From assembly GCA_002803225.1 (NCBI GenBank), contig NXFV01000465.1:60560-124559 (forward strand): DNA of 64,000 nt, read 5' to 3'. The notes beneath the pieces are model-generated. The model did not search any database. It was not told the DNA's origin and saw only the letters and a program-made list of their open reading frames with translations. The position numbers and the translations under genes are program-made. Source of the stretch: Gamarada debralockiae. Taxonomy: Eukaryota > Ascomycota > Leotiomycetes > Helotiales > Hyphodiscaceae. Each line of letters begins with the position of its first letter. The first letter of the stretch is position 1. Shown in pieces: positions 25,366-35,700 of the stretch.

Positions 25366-26293
25366 CTAACTGGCATTCTGGAATGGCCATCCAACAAGCC
25401 CAATACTAAGTTGCGTACTCGCTTCAATCTCTTTGGCTTGGGCCTTGAGTTCATCTACATCCCAATTTGCCCACAGAAACTTGCCCTTCAAGAAACGCGC
25501 TTCAGGGCTTGCGAGCCAAACATTGAAGCTCGCTGGCAGAGAAACTAAGTCAAAGTAAGCTTCATGATATTCCACTCAGCAAACCATCGTTCCACTTACC
25601 GTCATCTTCGAAGCCGACAGCATCGATACCCCCCGCTTCCTTATTCATCGCAGTGTCCACTACGCCAGGATGGACATGGAAAACGCTTATTTCCGGGTTC
25701 GCAAAGGCCAGAGAATCCCAAAACCGAAATATCGCCAGCTTGGCGATGCTATATGAAGCAAACCCAGGAACAATATTCAGATGTGCAGCGAATGAAGAAA
25801 CATCGATGGCGACTGCGTCCGCCGACGCGTAGCGAAGGAACGCCTGCGCAACGAACAACGATCCTTTGAGGTTTTGATAAATGCCTTCGAGGAACTTGTC
25901 ACCGTCCACATCCCTCACGGGATCCTGGGGCCCAATCATCGCCGCGTTGCTAACCAAAACGTGGACTTTTCCGTCGCCAACAAACTTCGCGAAGGCCGCG
26001 TCTACTTCGCTCTTCTTCGTAACATCAGTCGAGGCCACAAATACCTCGACGTCAGCGAACTTGTGCTCGATGGAGGCCTTGGTGTCGAGAAGGGGCTGTT
26101 CTCTGCGGCCGAGGAGGGCGATCCGAGACGCGCCTGCTTCGGCGAAGTAGCGAGCGGTTTCTGCACCAATGCCAGTACCCCCTCCTGTTACTACCACGGT
26201 TTTGCCTTTGGCAGAAAGCTCGGAACGGGTTGGAGATATGGATTGGTGTGTTTTCGTGTGCCACGTTGAGGTTGGGGATGGAAAAGGAGCCAT
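25366..26293 (-). CDS. short-chain dehydrogenase/reductase (SDR)
   Basis: Two exons on the minus strand, 26293-25600 and 25544-25366, with a 55-nt intron (GTAAGT...TTAG); 290 aa. Classical SDR features are TGGGTGIG (Rossmann cofactor loop, about residue 36), SNAAMIG (NNAG-like), a conserved serine in DVSSF and the YSIAK catalytic Tyr/Lys. The C-terminus (LASPEARFLKGKFLWANWD) is typical of fungal SDRs of this size. The start at 26293 gives MAPFPSPTSTW; an in-frame upstream ATG at 26368 is possible but adds a tail with no family support. No signal peptide or transmembrane segment is seen, so it is probably cytosolic and NAD(P)-dependent. The substrate is unknown. It is divergent from the regulator gene at 26758 and shares its promoter, so the regulator may control it. 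Confidence 0.9.
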
Positions 26294-26757
26294 GATAATT
26301 GTAAGATGTATGGATGATTGGGAAGGATGGGTCGATTGTTGATGAGAGACATGTTTTTGAGCAAACAATGCCCATCTTCATATACTGTTGAGTTTACAAC
26401 TTCGATTCAGTGACGGAGTTGTGCAATTTGTGAAGCCGAGTGTGATCATCACGTTAGCGAAAAGCTGTGTGCGTTGTGCAATGAACTACCGGACGCCTGA
26501 ATCCAATGTTGCCTAGAAAGAGGGTTTCGGATTCTTGAAACTGAAGCATGCTTCACATTTGCAAAATGTTCCGCCCAACGGACTATTCTCAATCCGGACA
26601 AAGAGTGTTCCGGGATGCTTCGCATTTACAAAATGTTCCGCCCCACGGACTATTCTGAATGGAGATATTTGCGCTGACAAATGCTGACAAATGTGACGAA
26701 TTTTCATATAGGCATTCCACTTCACATTTCCCATGATTTGCTGCGGCCCAATTTGAA
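26294..26757. promoter_or_regulatory. shared divergent promoter of SDR and regulator
   Basis: A 464-bp region between two diverging start codons. It holds two 42-bp direct repeats, each with a CCG-N5-CGG site (26571-26581 and 26638-26648). Such everted CGG pairs are a known binding format for Zn2Cys6 proteins, and the gene on the right encodes one. Autoregulation and co-regulation of the SDR is an inference. Confidence 0.6.
26548..26656. repeat. two 42-bp direct repeats with conserved CCG-N5-CGG
   Basis: Copies lie at 26548-26589 and 26615-26656, starting ATGCTTC and ending CGGACTATTCT. They differ at 3 of 42 positions. One difference falls in the 5-bp spacer, so both CCG and CGG triplets are kept. 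The copies are 67 bp apart start to start. Confidence 0.9.
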
Positions 26758-28492
26758 ATGTACGAAGGAGATGTGCAATCTGTTCTGCGGTGCGGGCAGT
26801 GCAATAAACCGTTCGATAAGCGTGAGTTGTACTTCCACCAGATATTACTTCGTGACGCCGAGTCTGTACTAACATTGTGGTGTTTTAGAGTCCACGCTGA
26901 AGAGACATGGATACTACTGTCGGTCTCGAAGAGCTGGTAGTACCACTCGGTCTCGATCTTGTATTTCTTGTGCGAGAGGAAAGGCGCGTTGCGATAACGG
27001 GCGGCCCAAATGCTCGAGGTGCATAACCAAGGCTATCGAATGCCATTATCCAGCAAACAAGCCCAAAAGTACAGGGCCAAGGATTCAGCACAGTGATAAT
27101 GCGCCGACCGAACGGTGGAAGATGGCGCCTTCATTGGTGGCAGATTCTCTCAGTGTCGAAAATCGTCAAGAAACAAGCAACGATGGTGATATAATTCTCG
27201 ATAGTGCGCTTGTCATATCAGACCCAGAGTTCGCAAATCTTAGAGGAGAATATCTTAATTGGGATGACCCAGATATCGATTTCACCGACTTTTTGAATCC
27301 GCAGATGATTGACAAGACCGTTCAATACCCTTCATCGGGGTCGTCATCTTTAAATCGTCACTCGACACCTCCGACCGATCAAACAGTTCAAGTACAACAA
27401 GCCATCTCTTCTCACAATGTCCGATCACTTATCCAGCGACCAAAAACGGCGACCGGGGCGCAAAAAATCGCCAATCTCATATTCCACACCCTGAAATCTT
27501 ATCCCCTGATGGTGCTGCGCCACAACACCCTTCCTCCCTTTATCCATCCTCGTTTGATATCTTCCGATGTCGACAATAACCACATGGAGCCACTAACCAA
27601 CTGCATCAGTTTGGTGCATATGATCAGCAGCGGGATCCAAGGGAGTCGAAAATTGTTCTGGAAAAATGTGCGGCTGGAATGTGAACGTTTGTGTGAAGAG
27701 GTATGTTGAGTTTGCAATGGTTCTAGAAGAAGACTCTCAAGGAGCTGATGGGTAATTTTAGCATCTGAAGTTAAACAAATGGGGACTGCTTGCTGCTATA
27801 CAAGCCCTCTCCATTTATATTCTCATAAGGTTGGATGAAGGCGAGACGGACCACAATAACTTAGATTTTCTATTACTCACAACTGTGACCGTAGGCCTAG
27901 CTCCCGCTTCTTTCCTCTTACCTTAGCTCTAATGACATAATGTAGGTAATATCTAAACAATTCACCCGCAGCGACATTACATGCGACACGCAGTCTGCAC
28001 TATGCAACTACGATCTTGAAATAAGCTGGAAAGATTGGATTTTTGAGGAATCAAGACGAAGGTTGGACTTCTACCCACTCTACTTTAATGATCAGAAGGT
28101 AAATATACTAATTGAATCAAAGAGTATGCGTGGTCTATAAAGTCGTGAATATGCTAGTCTATTTCGAGCCAGCGGCGATGTGCGATCTGCAAACGGACCT
28201 TATTCTAGCACCACTGCCGGCGAAGAAACAGCTATGGGAAGCAGGTGATGAGTTTGTGTGGAAGGCGGAAAGCGAGAGGGAACTTGAGGCTCAGACTGCC
28301 TTTGGATTGGCTGCAAACGGTGAGCTGGTCAAACTAGATGAAGGCCAGCTATATTGTAATGATGCGGTGCCGCTCCATGAGTCCTTCGATGCCAGGACTC
28401 CGTCAAGGATCACTGCAAATTGGGAGGAGTGGTGCTCGGGAATGGATGGATTTGGCGGGCTTGTCATGCTTGCTGCTTCTTTGATAGTGTAG
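26758..28492 (+). CDS. C2H2 plus Zn2Cys6 transcription factor
   Basis: Five exons: 26758-26821, 26889-27700, 27762-27890, 27946-28061 and 28123-28492; 496 aa with matching phases. The N-terminus carries a C2H2-type finger (CGQCNKPFDK...HGYYC, split by intron 1), followed directly by a binuclear cluster CISCARGKARC...CSRCITKAIEC (residues about 45-75). This tandem arrangement is a known fungal regulator class. A long linker with an acidic patch (DDPDIDFTDF) follows, and then a helical middle region corresponding to a reduced fungal regulatory domain (LPAKKQLWEA is characteristic). Nuclear DNA-binding is expected. The divergent SDR and the CCG-N5-CGG repeats upstream suggest a local target. The last intron (28062-28122) is inferred from the frame and a CTAAT branch site. 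Confidence 0.85.
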
Positions 28493-29797
28493 TATCTTTC
28501 AATACCGAGCCTGCCTTTGGAACAACTACACCAAATTACTAGAGCCTATACTATTGCCTTTACCTGGATTTCTTACGATTATATAGATCATGTAAGCGTA
28601 GTGGGTCGTGCGAGCAAGATCTTACGATCATAGGGTATCGCAGAAGTAAGATCCTGCGATTATATAAGTCGTCTAAAGGTTATTACTTATACAAGCTATT
28701 AGCTAGTGAGTTCCTGGTAGGAGATTACAGAGACTGATCACTAGAGAATTGTATCTATAGCAGTTAGTCAAAGCTTTATGTACAGGATCCCAAATGCCTC
28801 AGCTATTCATCATGCGATGTAATCCCATGTGATGTGCTCCCACGTGACCGTTCCTCACACGGGATGTTTGATGGTGAAACGGTTGGCAACACCCCAGCGG
28901 TCTGACCTCCGAAGCTCAAGAAATCACGCCATCTGCTTCTCAATTTGATGAGCATAGAGCTATTCAGTGTAAATTCACACTTTCAGTTTACTGCAAAGTA
29001 AACTGACGGATCGAGTTGCTGAATCCCGGACGAGGCATGGAAGTCTGGGCTACATATGACAGCCATGAGCTTAGAATCGATCGTGTACATGATATAATCC
29101 TTACATGGGTCATGGGTGGTTACGATCAGATGTATAAGGAGCTGAGGTGAGATAGGTGTGCCTGCAGAGGGCGAAGTGCATTTTGTGAGCTTTACAGGAT
29201 GTCAATTAGCTTGGTGTAATTCTTCTTGGAGAATAGTAGATGCCCAAAAGGTTTTTTTTTTTTCCTTTTTTTAAAACAAATGCTGAATCCAAAGCGCGAC
29301 AAGTCCTTTCTTTTTTGACTATTCGGATTTGGCATTCTAGTAGCGATGAGCTCTCCTTTAAAGCAGGTCTTTGTACCTTCACTTCTTATTCAAGTAGAGA
29401 CATTTGTACACGGGGACATTTTAAAGGTTACGAGCATTACTTTTGCTGAAATCATCACTCGAATCACTCAATCAGTTCATTATTAGACAATTCTTGTGAG
29501 GAACAGCTTTATATTACAATACCTTACACTGCTAGCAGGTGCAAATGTCAGATGGCTCTGTATGTTGCTATGGTAACGGTTGTGTACACATATCTCGGTC
29601 CTGGCAACCCTCCAATTGCTTTACCTCCTTAGAGATATCAATACATACATGATTTTACCATACAATATCGTCTGATTCGACACTGTAATTTATAGGGAAT
29701 GTGCGTTAGCATTCAAAACATTGGACAACGGCAAACAACACCCTTATGGAAAAGCACAATCTGTGTTCCATCATCTGCTTTGTCGGAGTCCAATAAT
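28493..29797. other. gene-poor interval with degenerate repeats
   Basis: Intergenic. Around 28571-28670 a motif of the form TCTTACGATTATATAGATC recurs imperfectly (28571, 28620 and 28652; the last reads TCCTGCGATTATATAAGTC). No convincing gene or RNA was seen. A poly-T tract lies near 29250-29270. Confidence 0.45.
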
Positions 29798-30360
29798 TCA
29801 AGAGAATGGTACAATGGATAGGTAAGACCTTGTAGAGAAATAGAAGGGGAAAAGGCAACCGTCATTCAAGCTGGTGTTCACCAACTGCTGTTTCACAGTC
29901 CTCTCGCGACAAGACTTTTTCATCCCCACATCCTTCTCCCACTCATACAACCCTCCAGGAGCAACATCCCACTTCCTCTCGTGGCCACTCTCACACAACC
30001 ACTCCACCTGAGCATCGACTCATATCTGCTTCTCATAATACTTCTTCATCTCCTCTAACTCCTTGTTCCAGTCCCATTCCCAATACTCATCCGCTTTCGA
30101 AAACTTCTGTAACTTAAAATGCTCCGGAAGTTTGGACCGCCTTGACACTCAGGGCACATTCTCCAGCTTCCAATCGGACTTCGGTCGGCGGTTGAGAGCG
30201 TCCGGGAAAAGTGTTTGTTGCATGGGTGAGCTTCGATGGAAGTGTGAGGTTTGTGGGGTGGAAGGTGTCTGCGAGGATCCCAGGGTTCGTATGATGGATC
30301 GATGATTATGGCTGGCTCTTCACAGCGGGGATAGAAAATTTCGTGGGAGTCGCAGCGCAT
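29798..30360 (-). pseudogene. decayed hypothetical gene (MRCDSHEIFY family)
   Basis: The minus-strand ATG at 30360 opens MRCDSHEIFYPRC, similar in layout to the MPCDAHTIFYRGC start at 9897. It reaches MCPECQGG near 30145, where the frame shifts. The second frame continues FSKADEYWEWDWNKELEEMK (about 30050-30110) and hits an in-frame TGA near 30020. Coding-like sequence then resumes (EWLCESGHERKWDV) and ends at 29798. One frameshift and one nonsense codon make it non-functional. It is probably a broken member of the same small Cys/His family. Function is unknown. Confidence 0.5.
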
Positions 30361-31372
30361 GATTATTTTGAAGGGCAGTACGCAGGCATTGAATAGAACG
30401 CATAACTTCTTTTTATCCTCAAAAGAAAGTTACAATTGGTGAAGGGTGATAAAGAAAGCTGGGGTCGGCTTTCTGAGTCCAGATCCGGCCAGCGCAAAGA
30501 ACAATGACCACCCTCTCGAGAACTTAGACATAGAAGCAAAAACTTTCATGGAGCTGAACGGATCATATTAAAACTTTTCAAAGTAGGTTCTGTTCTTGCA
30601 TACAGCTCTTTGTGACTAGAACTCGTACTTTGATTCCTCAATACCCCACAATTCAGGGGATGCGGGCAAAACACGTACCTTGTCATTCGAAAACGAGAAC
30701 ACCGTCATTCAAATAAACCGCACTTGGATGAGATGAGAAGAGCAAGAATAATTCAATTGAGTTGAAACCCAGAGGAACACGTTGGGTCACTAGGTGAGTT
30801 GAAAACTTGGATCTCCAAAGTTCTGCTGAGAAGGAAAGAAGTCCAGGCAGACGCCTTGAATCTTATCTTATCATAGGCGAGGTTTCCCTGCTAGCGGTAG
30901 TGACATCATGCTGCTTCCCCGCGCATCCCGCTCGAGCTCCAAGAAGCTTCTATTCCCAAACTTTCAGCAATCAACTTCAAACAAATCCGAGAAACATCCC
31001 TGGTTTTACGCACAAACCTGACAAATATATCCTCACATCCCGGTCGCAAATAAACAACCGTTACCTGCCATCCCAACTTGTACTTGCAAGGTTTGTGGAC
31101 TTTATTTTCGGATGACGTTGTTGACGCGACCCGAGAGACTCGAGGAAAGAGCTGGTTGTAATGGGATACCGATACCTTCATTCTCGGGTTTAATCTGAAT
31201 GACCGCGAGAACGGCAAGGGCAAGAGCAAGGCAGCTGGCCATGGGGTGCTGACGAAAATGGAAAGTGCTGACAATGCTTCCTCCTCAAACAGGTTGATTG
31301 ATTACTTTCAAAACCCCAAATATGTGAGTCCCTTTCAATACCCCTTCAATCACCACAACAAAGCACTTCAAA
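30361..31372. other. intergenic, upstream of Pil1/Lsp1
   Basis: About 1 kb without a supported gene. The last few hundred bases should be the promoter and 5' leader of the eisosome gene. No element or RNA was recognised. Confidence 0.45.
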
Positions 31373-32512
31373 ATGCTTCGACGCAGCGAGGGGCGAAAGT
31401 CTGGCGACAGATCTCTACTGGTCCACTTGTCAGAACCTTTTCTGATGTGACTCCTTGTCTGTTCATTTGCTAACTTGCTTCCTCCAGGAACCGCACTCTC
31501 TCCATCCGTTCCGGAAAGAAGGAAGGCTCCTCGAGCGCACCTCGCCATGGCTTTAGCTTTAGCTCCCTTCGCGGCACCGTCCAACCCGAACTGTCGAAGA
31601 AGCTTTACAGGCTCATCAAGTCCGAAAACCACTTGATCTCAAACTACGAGGCCGCAGGCAAAGAGCGGCTATCCATCGCAACCCAACTTTCCGACTGGGG
31701 TGAGTCTACAAACGACGATGCCATCTCAGACATCTCGGACAAGGTTGGTGTTTTGCTGTCGGAGATTGGTGAACAGGAGGACTTGTACGCCCACAACCTC
31801 GATGATAGCCGTGTGATCTTAAAGGCCATCCGCAACACGGAGAAGAGTGTTCAGCCATCCCGTGACCACAAGGCGAAGATCGTGGATGAGATGGCGAAGT
31901 TGAAGGCCAAAGAACCCGAAAGCGCCAAACTCGTCACTTTGGAGCAGGAGCTTATCAGAACAGAGGCAGAGAACTTGGTTGCTGAGGCTCAGTTGACTAA
32001 TATTGTATATTCTCTCGTTTTTGTCCTGTCTCTTGCCTGTTGACTGACTACTATAGACTCGCCAAAAGCTGAAGGAAGCCTACGCCGTCGAATTCGCTGC
32101 AACCATCGAGCGTGCCGAAAAACAAATCATGCTCGCCCGCCACGGCCGTCGCCTCCTCAACCTCCTCGACGACACCCCAATTGTTCCAGGCCATCAACGA
32201 AACCCATACCCATATGCTAGCGAAGCTCGTCAAATCCTCAATGATGCAGAGGATGATCTGAGACAATGGCAGATAGACTTGGAAGATGTTACGAGTGTTG
32301 GAGCGTCGGATCCTCATGGAATGCCAACCACGGAACAACAGAGACATCAGACACCCGCAGCCGGCAGTGTTGCTGGTGGGGAGAGTGCTATTCACCACGA
32401 GGAGCCAGTTGCTGCTGAGGGAAGCCGTATTAGCAGTGGAGCTTCGGTTACCACCGGTCCGGTGGAACCGACTTATGCTCCTAGCGAAGCTAGAACTGCA
32501 AACGTCGTTTAG
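31373..32512 (+). CDS. eisosome core protein, Pil1/Lsp1 family (BAR domain)
   Basis: Eisosome scaffolds are BAR-domain proteins that bind PI(4,5)P2 under the plasma membrane and shape furrows. The coding core starts in the exon at 31488 (NRTLSIRSGKK), runs to 32004, and is joined through a 52-nt intron (32005-32056) to 32057-32512. Hallmarks are QPELSKKLYRLIKSENH, SDISDKVGVLLSEIGEQED, SVQPSRDHKAKI and LDDTPIVPG. The variable acidic/Ser tail follows. The start is uncertain. Option A is ATG 31373 with donor GTCTGG at 31399. Option B is a start codon split by the intron (AT at 31445-31446, G at 31488), which gives the expected family start MNRTLSIRS but needs a 41-nt intron. Phases fit both. A CTAAC branch site precedes the acceptor CTCCAG. 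Confidence 0.9.
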
Positions 32513-32791
32513 ATGGACAGCGTTATCCAGAGTGTCTGCCTTGAAAGAAGTTGTACGATGGGTTCATGTTTCATATTTGTTACTTCAATTCAAAGCTTGG
32601 CGTGGGGCTTGGGGAACATTGCATATTCTCTTCGAGCGTCGTGCCAACTGTCACTTGCTTTCCGTACTCGTTAGTCGTTAGCCTTCAATGTACTTGTACG
32701 CTATGAGATGTACCCTGTTCTATATTCATTTCGAAACTATGCTCAAGCGTCAACTCATCGCATTGGACTAAGCTAGAGGCATCGTCATACT

Positions 32792-35700
32792 CTAAAGCTC
32801 CATCTCAGCATCGCCATTAACGACCTCTTTCAACAGCTTCGAACTCATAGGCACATTACTCATAATATCGAAGACAGACACTTCTGCCTTGATCTCATGT
32901 GCGATCCAATTTCTCACCTCCACGGCCACCAGCGAATCGACGCCATACGCATTCAAAGGTTTACTCGCATCGATATCCTCCGTCGGGACCATCATAAGCT
33001 TCGCCAATTTATCCACGAGCGCAAGTCGAATCACCTCGATCGCAGCGGCCATATCGCTAGCTTGCCCCAACTCGCTCGCCAAACTCACTTTCGCGGCACT
33101 GTCCTCCAATTTCCCTTTCTTCTGATTCCTCAACATAGCAAACTTCCCATCATGGATCCAATACCAATCCTCGTTTACACCATTCCAAGGAAGACCACTG
33201 ATAACTTGCGGACTCAGGGGCCTCTTGTCGTTCAGCACACCTTCCATAGCGGTAGCAAGGATGGCATGCAGCTCACGCTCATGAATCAACTGCACTCCCA
33301 ACCCCTTGATACCCTCAAGATACTGGTCATTTTCAGCCACGAACCCAACGTTGAGCATCCAACCCATATCAATAGTGCATCCACGTAGTCCTTTCGAGAC
33401 TCGGTGCCGGGCTAGCACATCCTGGAATGTGTTGCCGGCTGCGTGGTTTGACTGGCTGCGGTGCCCTATTATGCCGACAAGGGAGGAAAGCATGACGAAG
33501 AAATCGAGGTTGGTGGGAAGGAGGGAATGGAGGTTCCACAAACCGTGAACCTGGATTGGGGATTAGTTGCGGGCCCTAGATTATGTGGCTGATGCTTACC
33601 TTTGGACCTAACGCTGCTCGGAAATCCGCAGCTGACATGTTCTCGAAGAGCGAGTCCTAAAGCTCTTATTAGGACGATTCGCCGAGAATGAAACAGACGG
33701 GTGTGAGAAATACCTTGAGAACCATGGCACCAGCGACAACACCCTTAAAAGGCGGTAGAGTCTTCGCGCACACTTTTAGAGTCGCCTCAAGCGAGGCCTT
33801 GTCTCCTACATCACAATCAAACGCCATCACATTCATGCCATACGTGTTCCTCAATTCCGCCACGAAGGCGATATTCCCCGGTGCGCTTGCAGCAGACCGC
33901 GAGAGGAATTGTTGGGTTTTCTGAGGTTCCGGTTCAAATGCATGTATTAACTTGACTGACTCTCTACTCTACAGGTTCTACGACCCCTATATATACCCTA
34001 TTTCCTTCACTACTAGAAGCTTCTAGCCTATGCTTCCAGGGTATGAGTCACTGTATTTATAAGCTTTGCCACCCCTGATTGCCACTACTATATTAGTCTT
34101 AGGTATTTCCCAACAGGAATACCAAGTGCTTCGCGCCCTTCTCGGCAAACCATCGTCCGATACAGCGACCCACTCCTCCAAGCCCACCGGCAAATATGTA
34201 CGTCGCATCTTCGCGGACAGATATTGGTGCTGGGGGAGGTAGTGCCAGGACGAAGTCGCTGTCATCCACTTTAACGACGATCTTTCCCATATGCTTCCCG
34301 ATTTGCATGTGTCTAAAAGCTTGCTCGAACTCGCTGAACGTGAAGACCGTGATGGGAGTTACCGGTTTGATGATTTTGTCAAACAACATCTCATTTATCT
34401 GCTTCTTCAGACGAATTGATCTTGGGGTCGGCCTGTTGGTAAATTCTAACAAATTCACACCGATGAAAGACTTGTTAGCCAGGAATGGCTCCATGTCAAG
34501 CCCGGAATTGGCGAAAATGTCTGCTTTGCCAATCTCGAGAAAGCGACCAAACTTCGCGAGACAGTACCAGGACAGCCTGAGTGCTTCCCCGGCGAGAGAA
34601 TTTAGTACCACATCAACACCTTTACCATTCGTCACCCTCTTGATGCCCGTGGCAAAACTCAAGTCGCGGCTGTTAAAGATATGATCCTCTGGTATTCCGT
34701 ATTCAGACTTCAGAAGCTCTCTCTTCTCGTCGGAGCCAACAGTGGCGAAGATCTCAGCGCCCACCCATTGCGCAATGATGATAGCTGCTTGGCCTACACC
34801 TCCAGCCGCAGCATGAATCAGAACAGATTCTCCAGCCTCGAGATGGCCTACAGTCACTAGGGAGTAGTACGCCGTGTGGTATATATTAGGAATAGAAGCT
34901 GCCTCTTCGAATGACATATCGTCAGGGATCCTCCCCGCAGTCACAGCTGGAAACCGAACAAAGGTGGCAAAGGTGTTAGAAGTATCGCTGAAAACTCGAT
35001 CACCGACAGCGAATTGCTTGACGTTCGATCCAACTCTAGTCACGATACCGCTGCAATCGTACCCAAACTCGTCATCTTTCGAATTTCCCATCGTTGATAG
35101 AATGTCCTTGAAGTTGATTCCGGTCGCCTTCACACGCACTTCAACCCAGTCGGGGTCAAGAGGCTTATTCTGAGTCTCATCTTCAATGAAGCGAAGAGTG
35201 TCTAGAAGACCCGGTGTCTTGATGCTGAGCTTGAGTGCTCGTTCAGAGTTCACGAATGAGACCAATTCGGGTGCTGCACCTCTGCCTTCGAATCTCGAAA
35301 GGTGAGAATTCAGCACCGGATTCTTGGTGATGCGAGGAATCTTGATGGCTCCGCTAGCAACAGAGTATTCGTGATCGAAATTGTCGCTAGAGAGTATATT
35401 CATAGCAACTTTATAAATCGAATCTGCCGCAACTTTGGCATCGAGCATATCTTGAGGGCCAAGGTCAATAATCGTAAGTGCGACGTTGACATTTTCGTTG
35501 CGGATGGAGCGCGAGAGACCAGTCATCAAACTAGAATGAGGATCGTGGCAGTCTCCTGTTCCTCCAACAGTAACCCATAGTGTTCGCGCGGCACCTAGTA
35601 TCAGGACTCGCAGCTTTGCAAAGTTCTCATCCGAAATATCGAGGAGAAATGAGTTTGCCAGTTCGAGCAGGCAGATGCAGTATTTGTTTTCGATGTCGCA

